A stretch of 64,000 nt of DNA from an uncultured Bacteroidales bacterium (GTDB lineage Bacteria > Bacteroidota > Bacteroidia > Bacteroidales > Paludibacteraceae). Under the pieces are notes generated by a model. It was not told the DNA's origin and made no database searches. It saw only the letters and a list, made by a program, of their open reading frames with translations. Below are positions 53,118 through 61,104 of the stretch, in pieces. The DNA is taken from NCBI GenBank assembly GCA_902780495.1, contig CACZFM010000009.1, positions 47,477 to 111,476 on the forward strand. The letters are read 5' to 3'. The first letter of the stretch is position 1. The number at the start of each line of letters is the position of its first letter. A program made the translations under genes and the position numbers.

Positions 53118-55055
53118 TTACATCATCTCCGGTATATCCGACGGCATTCTCAAATCACCACGCGGCGACAGGCTGACTCCGACCACTTTCGGGCCATCGG
53201 GCAGACACGAGCGTTTGAACTGCTGCGTGTAGAAGCGACGATGGAAGACTTTCAACCAGTAAGCAATCTGCTCTTCGGTATAAGTATCCTCAAAGGCCAA
53301 TGTTGCCATATACTGTACCTTCTCCGCCGTAAATCCATAACGAAGAGAGTAATAAATAAAGAAGTCGTGCAATTCGTACGGACCTACTTTATCTTCCGTT
53401 ATCTGTGCAATCTCTCCGTCATCCGTAGTCGGCAGCAATTCCGGCGAAACGGGCGTATCGATAATATCCAACAAGATACGGCGCATCTCATCGGCAAAGA
53501 GATTTTCCGCCATATAACGCACCACATACTTTACCAGTGTCTTCGGAACACCTGCGTTGATGCCGTACATCGACATCTGGTCACCGCAATAAGTGGCCCA
53601 CCCCAATGCCAGTTCACTCAAGTCGCCCGTTCCGACCACCAGTCCGTTGTACTTGTTTGCGAGATTCATCAATATGAGCGTGCGCATACGCGCCTGCGCG
53701 TTCTCGTACGTGACATCCTGTTGGTTGATATCATGTCCGATGTCCTGCAGATGTTGTGTAACGGAATCGCGGATAGGTATCTCGTATTGTGTGACTCCCA
53801 ATTCGTTCATCAAGTTCGTAGCGTTTGTGTATGTGCGGTTACTTGTACCGAACCCCGGCATAGTGACACCAATCACACGCTTGCGGTCGTAGCCAAGTTG
53901 GTCGGCGGTAAGTGCCGCAACCAAAAGTGCCAACGTGGAATCCAAGCCGCCACTGACGCCGATAATCAACGACTCACAGCCTGTATGCTCCCAACGATGC
54001 CCCAAACCGGTGGTCTGGATGGATATGACATCCGTGCAGTATTCATCCTCATTGCTTTTTGTGGGCAGGAAAGGTGTTGGCGAGAACGTACGGTGCAACG
54101 GCTCGGTCATTGTATTGGAAGACCTTTCAATAGGTGCTACGGGTATCTGGCGGTAGTGACCATGCTGGTCTTTAGTGAAATTGGTATTTCTCTGCCTGTC
54201 GGTGCGCAAACGCTCCACATCCACTTCCTGAATAATCATCGACGACATTCGTTGGAAACGGTCACCTGCCGCAAGGATATCACCGTTCTCGGCAATATAG
54301 GTAGAACCGGAGAACACCACATCCGCAGACGATTCGCCTGAACCGGACGATGTGTAAACATACGCGCAATGCACACGCGCGGACTGCTGACTAATCATCT
54401 GCCGACGGAAAGCATTCTTGCCCGTTATGCAGTTGCTGGACGAGAGGTTGAAGATAATCTCCGCACCCTGAATAGCCAGTTGAGTGGAAGGAGGTAACGG
54501 TGACCAGAGGTCCTCGCATATTTCTATACCGAAACAATAATCACGCGTCGTGAACAGCAAATCGGGTCCGAACGGGACATCACCGTTCCACAATTCTATG
54601 GTCGGGATACGCGGTGTCAGTTGCCCGCCTTGGTATTGCAATGCAGCACGGCCGGATGTGAACCAGCGTTTCTCGTAGAACTCACCCGTATTCGGAAGAT
54701 TCACCTTCGGCACAACACCCACCACATCGCCATCGGTCATCACAAAGGCACAGTTGTACAGATTGTTGTCCACTTTCAGCGGTGCTCCCACCAGAACGAT
54801 GATGCTTTTCCCACGCGTGAAATCACAAATCTCCTCCAGAGCCGCCTGCGAACGTTGTTGCAGTTTCTGGGTGAAGAACAGGTCAGCAGCGGTATATCCC
54901 ACCGTTGACAATTCAGGGAAGCAAATCACTTCCACCCCTTCCTCCAATGCCTCACTGATCTGCTTTTTAATCTCGCTTACATTGAAAGTGCAATCTGCCA
55001 CTCTCATCTGCGGTACGGCAGCCGCTACACGTACAAATCCAAAATTCGTATTCAT
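53118..55055 (-). CDS. nadE: Glutamine-dependent NAD+ synthetase
   Basis: 645 residues from ATG 55055 (MNTNFGFVRVAAAVPQMRVADC). The ATG at 55079 overlaps the -7 box and is rejected. The N-terminal nitrilase-type glutaminase has Glu in CFPELSTVGYTAADLF, Lys in VPKVNLPNTGE and the nucleophile Cys in IEICEDLW; the C-terminal synthetase has the PP-loop SGGLDSTLAL and TGDLSELALGWATYCGDQMS. It converts deamido-NAD to NAD with glutamine as ammonia source. Own promoter at 55077-55108. Confidence 0.95.
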   Translation of the reverse strand: MNTNFGFVRVAAAVPQMRVADCTFNVSEIKKQISEALEEGVEVICFPELSTVGYTAADLFFTQKLQQRSQAALEEICDFTRGKSIIVLVGAPLKVDNNLYNCAFVMTDGDVVGVVPKVNLPNTGEFYEKRWFTSGRAALQYQGGQLTPRIPTIELWNGDVPFGPDLLFTTRDYCFGIEICEDLWSPLPPSTQLAIQGAEIIFNLSSSNCITGKNAFRRQMISQQSARVHCAYVYTSSGSGESSADVVFSGSTYIAENGDILAAGDRFQRMSSMIIQEVDVERLRTDRQRNTNFTKDQHGHYRQIPVAPIERSSNTMTEPLHRTFSPTPFLPTKSNEDEYCTDVISIQTTGLGHRWEHTGCESLIIGVSGGLDSTLALLVAALTADQLGYDRKRVIGVTMPGFGTSNRTYTNATNLMNELGVTQYEIPIRDSVTQHLQDIGHDINQQDVTYENAQARMRTLILMNLANKYNGLVVGTGDLSELALGWATYCGDQMSMYGINAGVPKTLVKYVVRYMAENLFADEMRRILLDIIDTPVSPELLPTTDDGEIAQITEDKVGPYELHDFFIYYSLRYGFTAEKVQYMATLAFEDTYTEEQIAYWLKVFHRRFYTQQFKRSCLPDGPKVVGVSLSPRGDLRMPSDIPEMM

Positions 55056-55076
55056 ATCTGTTTCGTATAAAGTGCG

Positions 55077-55108
55077 CAAAGGTACACTTTTTTTTTCATT
55101 CTCGCAAA
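55077..55108 (-). promoter_or_regulatory. Promoter of the nadE-dsbD operon
   Basis: Minus strand TTTG (55108-55105), 20 bases, TACCTTTG (55084-55077). The leader to the ATG at 55055 is only about 15 nt. Confidence 0.75.
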
Positions 55109-55127
55109 TATTTTTTCAGAATTCCGT

Positions 55128-55144
55128 CTTTTTCTCAGAAAAAG
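55128..55144. promoter_or_regulatory. Perfect 17-bp palindrome between divergent promoters
   Basis: CTTTTTCT-C-AGAAAAAG. It lies midway between the -33 boxes of the nadE and mce promoters (55105 and 55154). It may bind a regulator of both; an A/T-rich palindrome can also arise by chance. Confidence 0.4.
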
Positions 55145-55153
55145 TCATTTTTG

Positions 55154-55185
55154 TTTGGTCGTATCAGAAAAAAGTTGTACCTTTG
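55154..55185 (+). promoter_or_regulatory. Promoter of the mce-mmd operon
   Basis: Plus strand TTTG (55154-55157), 20 bases, TACCTTTG (55178-55185). The leader to the ATG at 55267 is about 75 nt, with no obvious fold. Confidence 0.78.
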
Positions 55186-55266
55186 CCGTGTATTTTGCCT
55201 TGAAAGGTGAAAAAACGAGCATAGAAAATTAACCAACATAAAATTAACTCATAAAATCAATTAGTT

Positions 55267-55680
55267 ATGAAACCCACTCACATTGAACATCTGGGAATCG
55301 CAGTACCCAGTTTGGAAGAAGCAATGCCTTTCTTCGAGTTTTTGACAGGTAACAAGTGTTATTCCATTGAGGAAGTAGCCGACCAGAAAGTGAAAACCGC
55401 TTTCTTCAAGGTTGGAGAGGTAAAGATTGAGCTTCTTGAGCCCACTTGCCCCGAATCGACTATCGCCAAGTTCATCGAGAAGAACGGCGGACGCGGAGGC
55501 GTTCACCACGTGGCATTCAATGTCAACAACGTAGAGGAAGCCCTCAAAGAAGCTGAAGCAGCCGGCATCCAACTCATCGACAAAGCTCCTCGCAAAGGCG
55601 CTGAAAACCTGATGATTGCCTTCTTGCATCCGAAGAGCACCAAGGGCGTGCTGACCGAACTCTGCCAACAGCCTAAGTAA
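55267..55680 (+). CDS. mce: Methylmalonyl-CoA epimerase
   Basis: 137 residues, vicinal-oxygen-chelate fold. It interconverts (R)- and (S)-methylmalonyl-CoA between mutase and decarboxylase. Metal ligands expected for the family are visible: His8 in HIEHLGIAV, His81 in GVHHVAFNV and Glu131 in GVLTELC. First gene of the propionate-forming operon, 28 bp before the carboxyltransferase subunit. Methylmalonyl-CoA mutase is not in the window. Confidence 0.94.
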   Translation: MKPTHIEHLGIAVPSLEEAMPFFEFLTGNKCYSIEEVADQKVKTAFFKVGEVKIELLEPTCPESTIAKFIEKNGGRGGVHHVAFNVNNVEEALKEAEAAGIQLIDKAPRKGAENLMIAFLHPKSTKGVLTELCQQPK

Positions 55681-55708
55681 GTTCAACGTTTTTTTAACAT
55701 CAATCACT

Positions 55709-57265
55709 ATGGATAATGCAAAAATGCAACGGTTGGTTGACAACCGCGTAAAGGCGATGGCCGGTGGCGGTGAAGCTGCCGTGGAAAAACACCACGCCAA
55801 GGGTTGCTACACCTGCCGCGAACGTATCAATATGCTTCTTGACGAAGGTTCGTTTGAAGAAGTTAACATGTTCCTCACCCATCGTTGCCACGACTTTGGC
55901 ATGGAGAAGAAAGTGTTCCTCGGCGACGGTGTGGCTTGCGGTTCGGGTACCATTGACGGACGTCTCGTCTATGTCTTTGCACAGGATTCCACCGTCATCG
56001 GTGGTTCGCTCAGCGAGACCATGGCACAGAAAATGTGCAACATCATGGACCAAGCCATGAAGATGGGTGCCCCCATCATTGGTCTGAACGATTCGGGTGG
56101 CGCACGTGTACAAGAAGGTGCCTGCGCACTGGCAGGTTACGGCGAAGTGTTCGAGCGTAATATCCTTGCTTCGGGCGTTGTGCCGCAAATCAGCGTCATC
56201 TTCGGCCCCTGCGCCGGTGGTGCCGTTTACAGTCCTGCCCTCACCGACTTCATTCTGATGACCGAACAAAACTCTTATATGTTCATCACCGGTCCGAAGA
56301 TTGTGAAATCTGTCACCAACGAGGACGTTACCGTTGAGCAACTCGGCGGTGCACGTATCCACGCCACCAAATCGGGTGTGACCCATTTCGTGGCTGCTAC
56401 GGAAGAAGAGGCATTGGCCACCGTTCGCCGTCTGGTAAGCTTCATCCCGCAAAACAACATGGAGGAGGCTCCGCTCGTAGAATGCACCGACGACCCGATG
56501 CGTCAAGAGGATGCCCTCAACGATATCCTGCCTGCTGACCCCAACAAACCGTATGATATGCACCAGATTATCGACCTCATCGTTGATAATGGTGATTTCA
56601 TGGAGGTGCATAAGGATTATGCCAAGAACATCATCTGCGGTTTTGCCCGCTTCAACGGACGTTCCACAGGTATCATCGCCAACCAGCCCGCTTGGCTGGC
56701 AGGTGTGCTTGACTGCGATGCAAGCCGTAAGGCCGCACGTTTCGTACGCTTCTGCGATGCTTTCAACATCCAGATTCTGACGCTGGTTGACGTTCCCGGA
56801 TTCCTCTGCGGTACAGGACAAGAATATGCCGGTATCATCGACCACGGAGCAAAACTGATGTTCGCTTACGGTGAAGCTACCGTACCTAAGGTTACCGTCA
56901 CCGTCCGCAAATCCTACGGTGGTTCGCACCTCGTGATGAGTTGTAAGCAACTGCGCGGCGACATGTGCTATGCTTGGCCTAACGCCGAAATTGCCGTTAT
57001 GGGTGCCGCCGGAGCTGTGGCACTGCTGCAAGGAAAAGCCATCAAGGCTATTGAAGATGCCGAAGAGAAAAAGAAATTCATCGCCGAGAAAGAGGCGGAA
57101 TACAACGAACTCTTCGCCAGTCCTTACCAGGCTGCTAACCGCGGCTATATTGATGATGTCATCGAACCGCGCAACACGCGTATCCGCATCATCAATGCCT
57201 TCGAGAAACTGCAGACCAAGCGCCTGAACAACCCTGCTAAGAAACACTCAAATATTCCTCTGTAA
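55709..57265 (+). CDS. mmdA: Methylmalonyl-CoA decarboxylase, carboxyltransferase (alpha) subunit
   Basis: 518 residues, two crotonase-fold halves of the biotin-dependent carboxyltransferase family. It begins with KGCYTCRERINMLLDEGSFEE and has FAQDSTVIGGSLSETMAQKM, GLNDSGGARVQEG (oxyanion glycines), then VDVPGFLCGTGQEYAGI and KSYGGSHLVMSCKQL in the second half. The same family includes propionyl-CoA carboxylase beta; the following gamma, biotin carrier and membrane beta subunits make the Na+-pumping decarboxylase the better call. It moves the carboxyl of methylmalonyl-CoA to biotin. Confidence 0.92.
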   Translation: MDNAKMQRLVDNRVKAMAGGGEAAVEKHHAKGCYTCRERINMLLDEGSFEEVNMFLTHRCHDFGMEKKVFLGDGVACGSGTIDGRLVYVFAQDSTVIGGSLSETMAQKMCNIMDQAMKMGAPIIGLNDSGGARVQEGACALAGYGEVFERNILASGVVPQISVIFGPCAGGAVYSPALTDFILMTEQNSYMFITGPKIVKSVTNEDVTVEQLGGARIHATKSGVTHFVAATEEEALATVRRLVSFIPQNNMEEAPLVECTDDPMRQEDALNDILPADPNKPYDMHQIIDLIVDNGDFMEVHKDYAKNIICGFARFNGRSTGIIANQPAWLAGVLDCDASRKAARFVRFCDAFNIQILTLVDVPGFLCGTGQEYAGIIDHGAKLMFAYGEATVPKVTVTVRKSYGGSHLVMSCKQLRGDMCYAWPNAEIAVMGAAGAVALLQGKAIKAIEDAEEKKKFIAEKEAEYNELFASPYQAANRGYIDDVIEPRNTRIRIINAFEKLQTKRLNNPAKKHSNIPL

Positions 57266-57266
57266 T

Positions 57267-57611
57267 ATGACAACCACTCTTTTTGTCATGCTGAATACAA
57301 TGAGTGCCCAGGCCGGTATCACCGAACGCACGTGGCTTGTCACGTGCCTCGGTTTTACCATTGTGCTCGTGTTGCTGCTCCTTTTCGTTTTTGTCATGAA
57401 GGGGCTGGGATGGCTCATGCAACCCCGGCAAAAAGCCGTTGTGGCCGAACCTGCTAAACAGGAAACGGCGGCTACGGCAACCGCAAATGACCTCGAAAAC
57501 GACATGGCAGCCATAGCAATGGCACTGCATAGTTTCTACGGCTTGCACGATATTGACTCCGTGCATCTTACTATTCATTCACACCACACCATGTGGAACC
57601 ACAATCTTTAA
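57267..57611 (+). CDS. Na+-transporting decarboxylase gamma subunit (OadG-like)
   Basis: 114 residues. A single membrane helix at about 25-48 (WLVTCLGFTIVLVLLLLFVFVM is its core) is followed by a Pro/Ala-rich linker and a His-rich tail (LTIHSHHTMWNHN). OadG/MmdD subunits have this one-helix-plus-tail layout, and their tail binds Zn and holds the carboxyltransferase to the membrane pump. It starts 1 bp after the alpha subunit stop. The sequence is not well conserved, so position and topology carry the call. Confidence 0.8.
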   Translation: MTTTLFVMLNTMSAQAGITERTWLVTCLGFTIVLVLLLLFVFVMKGLGWLMQPRQKAVVAEPAKQETAATATANDLENDMAAIAMALHSFYGLHDIDSVHLTIHSHHTMWNHNL

Positions 57612-57626
57612 TCAACTAACACTACA

Positions 57627-58043
57627 ATGAAAGAATTTCAATTCAAAATCAACGGCACTGAATATAAAACGTCCGTAAAAGAACTCGAAAACGGTATGAC
57701 CGAAGTTACCGTCAACGGTAAGGCATATCAGGTAGAAATGGAGAAAAAGGCTGCGCCTGCCAAGGCCGCTACGCCCAAGGCTGCTCCTGCTGCCGCACCC
57801 GCTGCGAAAGCTGCTGCTGCGCCCGCCGGTGGATTCCAAGTAAAGAGCCCGCTGCCCGGTAGCGTCATCAAAGTCGTTGTCTCCGAAGGACAGGCTGTCA
57901 AGAAAGGCGACACACTCCTCACACTCGAATCCATGAAAATGGAGAATGTCGTAGCTGCCGAATGTGACGGTACCGTAAAACAGATTGCCGTTTCTGCAGG
58001 ACAGAATGTAATGCAGGATGATCTCCTGATTGTTTTAGGCTAA
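57627..58043 (+). CDS. mmdC: Biotin carboxyl carrier subunit of methylmalonyl-CoA decarboxylase
   Basis: 138 residues. The N-terminal segment (1-40, MKEFQFKINGTEYKTSVKEL) is followed by a flexible Ala/Pro-rich linker (about 43-70) and a C-terminal biotinyl domain from about residue 73 (VKSPLPGSVIKVVVSEGQAV). The biotinylated residue is Lys104 in ESMKMENVV. It carries the carboxyl group from the alpha subunit to the membrane beta subunit. A 126-bp gap with a short 11-bp array separates it from the beta gene. Confidence 0.93.
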   Translation: MKEFQFKINGTEYKTSVKELENGMTEVTVNGKAYQVEMEKKAAPAKAATPKAAPAAAPAAKAAAAPAGGFQVKSPLPGSVIKVVVSEGQAVKKGDTLLTLESMKMENVVAAECDGTVKQIAVSAGQNVMQDDLLIVLG

Positions 58044-58070
58044 AACTACACAAAGCATCCGCACATCCTG

Positions 58071-58103
58071 ACCATACCCTTACCATACCCTTACCATACC
58101 CTT
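58071..58103. repeat. 11-bp tandem repeat array (unit ACCATACCCTT), 3 perfect units
   Basis: Three identical 11-bp units inside the operon, 27 bp after the biotin-carrier stop. The last CCATAC can pair with GTATGG at 58107-58112 around a seven-base loop, giving a small hairpin. No run of T follows, so it is not a classic terminator. Confidence 0.8.
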
Positions 58104-58169
58104 AGCGTATGGAAAGGAGGATGAAAAGGGAGTCTTGTTTGGCTGTGCTTTGACAAGTCCCTTATAACT

Positions 58170-59363
58170 ATGCAAGACATTCTTAATTTCTTCACCTCGA
58201 TGGGCTTTATGAACATCGCATGGCAGCAGGCTGTCATGCTGTTGGTGTCCTTCTTCTTGCTCTTCCTGGCGATTAAGAAACAATACGAACCGCTACTCCT
58301 CTTGCCCATCGCCTTTGGTATGTTGCTTACCAACCTGCCTATGTCGGGCATGTTCCACGAGGAGTTGTGGGCATCCTTCCTGCAGCCCTTGCTCGAAGAT
58401 GGCACGCCCAATCCTGCTTACCACAGTTACGGCGCCATCCTCAAGTCAGCAGGCCTGCTGGATGTGCTTTACATCGGTGTGAAAGCAGGGCTTTATCCTT
58501 GCCTTATCTTCATCGGTGTGGGAGCGATGACCGATTTCGGACCGCTCATCGCCAATCCGAAAAGTTTCATCCTGGGTGCCGCTGCGCAAGTGGGTATATT
58601 CATTACCTTCCTCTGTGCCAGTATCTGGTTCACGCCTGCCGAAGCCGGTTCCATCGGTATCATAGGCGGTGCGGACGGACCTACATCCATCTTCCTCACC
58701 TCCAAGCTGGCGCCTCATTTGCTGGGGCCGATTGCCATCGCTGCCTATTCCTATATGGCACTGGTGCCGGTCATTCAGCCGCCTATCATGCGTGCATTGA
58801 CTACGGAGGCGGAACGGAAAATCAAGATGAAACAACTGCGTTCCGTATCCAAAACGGAGAAGATTGTGTTCCCTGTCATCATCACTACCATTGTGGCACT
58901 TGTTCTGCCTGATGCTGCACCGCTTATCGGCTGTCTGATGTTGGGTAACCTGATGAAAGAATGTGGTGTCGTTGACCGCCTCAGCAAGACGGCGCAAAAC
59001 GAACTGATGAATATCGTGGTCATCTTCCTGGGCTTGAGCGTCGGTGCTACGGCCACAGGAGCCACTTTCCTCAGTGTCAAGACCCTGCTCATTCTGGCGA
59101 TGGGTATCATCGCTTTCGCAATGGGCTCGGCCGGTGGTGTGCTGCTTGCCAAACTGATGAACCTCTTCTCCAAGGAGAAAATCAATCCGCTTATCGGTTC
59201 GGCGGGCGTCAGTGCTGTGCCTATGGCGGCACGTGTCAGCCAGATGGAAGGTGCCAAAGCCGATCCGTCCAACTTCCTGCTCATGCATGCTATGGGTCCG
59301 AACGTGGCGGGGGTCATCGGCTCGGCCGTTGCCGCCGGTATTCTGCTCACTATGCTCGGCTGA
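58170..59363 (+). CDS. mmdB: Na+-transporting methylmalonyl-CoA decarboxylase beta subunit
   Basis: 397 residues, about ten membrane segments. It decarboxylates carboxybiotin and exports Na+. Conserved family elements are [30 protein letters not shown] with the Na+-site aspartate, [19 protein letters not shown], and [18 protein letters not shown] near the C-terminus. In Bacteroidota it recovers energy in the succinate-to-propionate route. Its stop overlaps the start of the next gene by one base (TGATG). Confidence 0.94.
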   Translation: MQDILNFFTSMGFMNIAWQQAVMLLVSFFLLFLAIKKQYEPLLLLPIAFGMLLTNLPMSGMFHEELWASFLQPLLEDGTPNPAYHSYGAILKSAGLLDVLYIGVKAGLYPCLIFIGVGAMTDFGPLIANPKSFILGAAAQVGIFITFLCASIWFTPAEAGSIGIIGGADGPTSIFLTSKLAPHLLGPIAIAAYSYMALVPVIQPPIMRALTTEAERKIKMKQLRSVSKTEKIVFPVIITTIVALVLPDAAPLIGCLMLGNLMKECGVVDRLSKTAQNELMNIVVIFLGLSVGATATGATFLSVKTLLILAMGIIAFAMGSAGGVLLAKLMNLFSKEKINPLIGSAGVSAVPMAARVSQMEGAKADPSNFLLMHAMGPNVAGVIGSAVAAGILLTMLG

Positions 59364-59977
59364 TGAAACCGCGGATATTTCTTTTACTGACCGTCATACT
59401 CTTTTCATCTCTCATCGTAAGAGGGGAAAAGGTGTATGACGGTTTCTCTGGCGGTATGTTAGTGCATACCGGTTATCTTTTCGGACAGGACAACCGCAAT
59501 CCGTATAGTATGCAGGGCGCTACGTTCGGCATTGGTGGTGCCATGCGTGTGCATCTTGTCCGTCATCTGCGCATAGGCGCGGAAGGATATGTGTCCTCCA
59601 TGCCCTCCTCTTGCACCGACCGTCGCGGAACATTGCAGTCCGGCAGTTATCTGCGTGCCGGCTGGGGAGGTTTGTTGGCGGATGCTTACTGGCAGTGCGG
59701 CAAAGCGTGGCCCTATATAGGCACTACCATAGGCGGAGGTGTCAATCGCGGCTTGTATGTGGTCAAGGGGTCGGAGAATGACTATGACATGGAAGAGCAG
59801 TCCATGTTCCGCAAGCAGAGTTATGCCTGTGTCTGTCCGTTTGTAGGCTGTGATTATGTGCTTACGCAGTCTGTCCACTTGACGTTCCGTGTGGATTGGT
59901 TATTGGCCATTCACAAGGATACGTTGATAATGCCCACAGGCCCGCGCCTTTACCTGGGCTTCATGTTCTGCCATTGA
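59363..59977 (+). CDS. Putative outer-membrane beta-barrel protein
   Basis: 204 residues. A signal peptide ([21 protein letters not shown]) is followed by alternating aromatic/glycine strands: GGMLVHTGYLFG, GIGGAMRVHLVRHLRIGAEGYV, YIGTTIGGGVNRGLYVV, VHLTFRVDWLLAI and RLYLGFMFCH as a possible last strand. No family is recognised; the size fits an eight-stranded barrel. Its ATG overlaps the mmdB stop (TGATG), so it is translated with the decarboxylase, for no evident reason. Confidence 0.65.
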   Translation: MKPRIFLLLTVILFSSLIVRGEKVYDGFSGGMLVHTGYLFGQDNRNPYSMQGATFGIGGAMRVHLVRHLRIGAEGYVSSMPSSCTDRRGTLQSGSYLRAGWGGLLADAYWQCGKAWPYIGTTIGGGVNRGLYVVKGSENDYDMEEQSMFRKQSYACVCPFVGCDYVLTQSVHLTFRVDWLLAIHKDTLIMPTGPRLYLGFMFCH

Positions 59978-59994
59978 TATTCTTACGGTTTAAA

Positions 59995-60025
59995 AAGCCG
60001 ACATAAACCGCAAAATATGCGGCTT
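59995..60025. other. Hairpin after the barrel gene
   Basis: AAGCCGACATA pairs with TATGCGGCTT with one bulged A. No T-run follows on the plus strand, so it is perhaps an mRNA-stabilising or weak terminating structure at the end of the mce-mmd operon. Confidence 0.35.
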
Positions 60026-60065
60026 AACAACCTCGGAGTTTTAGTAAAATAAATCCTGAGATAAC

Positions 60066-60926
60066 ATGCAATTTGAAATTATTCAACCGACAGAGGCGTT
60101 ACGACCATATATCACAAGGTATGTATTTGTTCGCGCAGAGGGTTCAACAGATACGATGGCTCCTCCTGCGGACGACCCTCGATTTGTGAACGGCAAGCAC
60201 GTACAGCCCTTATTACCGAACTACGGCAGTTTGGTATTCATGCGCAATGTGCTGGCGGATTTTAATGGAGTGCAGGCGGATGGTCTGACCTTGTTGGGTG
60301 CCAATCAGAAGACGATAGGTCTGACCACATTGAAGGGGTGGTTCGAGGGTATGCTGTTGGATTTTGAACCGGGAGGAATGTACGCCTTGCTACACATCGA
60401 CCTGCAGCAGTTGGCAGGAAAGGTGCTGACGGCAGCAGCGTACGGCGATGAAGGTTTGTTGCAACTGGACAGTATATTCAAGCAATTCGAAAGCGCACCG
60501 GAGATTACCCGGTTGATAGATGCCTTCTTCTTAGGTCATCTGCCACATAAGGAAGACCTTAATTATTCGCGCCTGCGTAAGGTGATTGCGGCTTGTGACG
60601 AAGCCAAAGGTAATATCAGCGCGGCGCAGATGGCACGTGTGGCATGCCTGGGTGAGAGGCAGTTCTTGCGGGTATTCAAAACCTACGTGGGTATCCCGCC
60701 AAAGCAGTTCATCCGGTTGCGAAGGTTTCATCGAACCATCCAGCAGATGCAACAGAGTGCGCATACAGGCAAACCGATAGATTTGCTATCTATCGCATTG
60801 ACGCACGGATACCATGACCTGAGCCATATGGCATTGGAGTTTCAGCAGATGGGATGTGTCTCACCCAGTCATTTCCGCGCGTTAGGAATACCGTTAAGCA
60901 ATGATTTTTCCATCTTTTTTGCATAA
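60066..60926 (+). CDS. AraC-family transcriptional regulator
   Basis: 286 residues. The N-terminal part (EIIQPTEALRPYITRYVFVRA) resembles the sensor domain common to Bacteroidota AraC proteins (DUF6597-like). The C-terminal AraC domain (about 175-280) has two HTH units: ISAAQMARVACLGERQFLRV and LLSIALTHGYHDLSHMALEF, then GVSP-like CVSPSHFRALG. It lies upstream of the TonB-receptor-like gene and may control it. No canonical promoter is seen before it. Confidence 0.9.
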   Translation: MQFEIIQPTEALRPYITRYVFVRAEGSTDTMAPPADDPRFVNGKHVQPLLPNYGSLVFMRNVLADFNGVQADGLTLLGANQKTIGLTTLKGWFEGMLLDFEPGGMYALLHIDLQQLAGKVLTAAAYGDEGLLQLDSIFKQFESAPEITRLIDAFFLGHLPHKEDLNYSRLRKVIAACDEAKGNISAAQMARVACLGERQFLRVFKTYVGIPPKQFIRLRRFHRTIQQMQQSAHTGKPIDLLSIALTHGYHDLSHMALEFQQMGCVSPSHFRALGIPLSNDFSIFFA

Positions 60927-60994
60927 ACAGATGGTTTGATACCACTGAAATGCAAAATGTCCGTTTTTTCATTTAGTACATTTTAAAAAAGCTG

Positions 60995-61002
60995 TACTTT
61001 TG
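60995..61002 (+). promoter_or_regulatory. -7 element of the receptor-like gene promoter
   Basis: TACTTTTG; the position 20 bases upstream has only a weak TTTA. The leader to ATG 61105 is about 95 nt and contains two small stems, AAGAAA/TTTCTT near 61048 and GCCGCT/AGTGGC near 61061. Confidence 0.55.
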
Positions 61003-61104
61003 CACTCGATTTCGAAAACAAAGTTAATCGTGCCTCGAAGGGGCTAAGAAAAACTCTTTCTTGCCGCTTTCAGTGGCTAAAAAAACAAACAAAAGAAAAC
61101 AAGT

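Noticed and set aside
59995..60025. Intrinsic terminator after the barrel gene
   Set aside because: A good stem exists, but no T-run follows on the plus strand, so I list it only as a hairpin.
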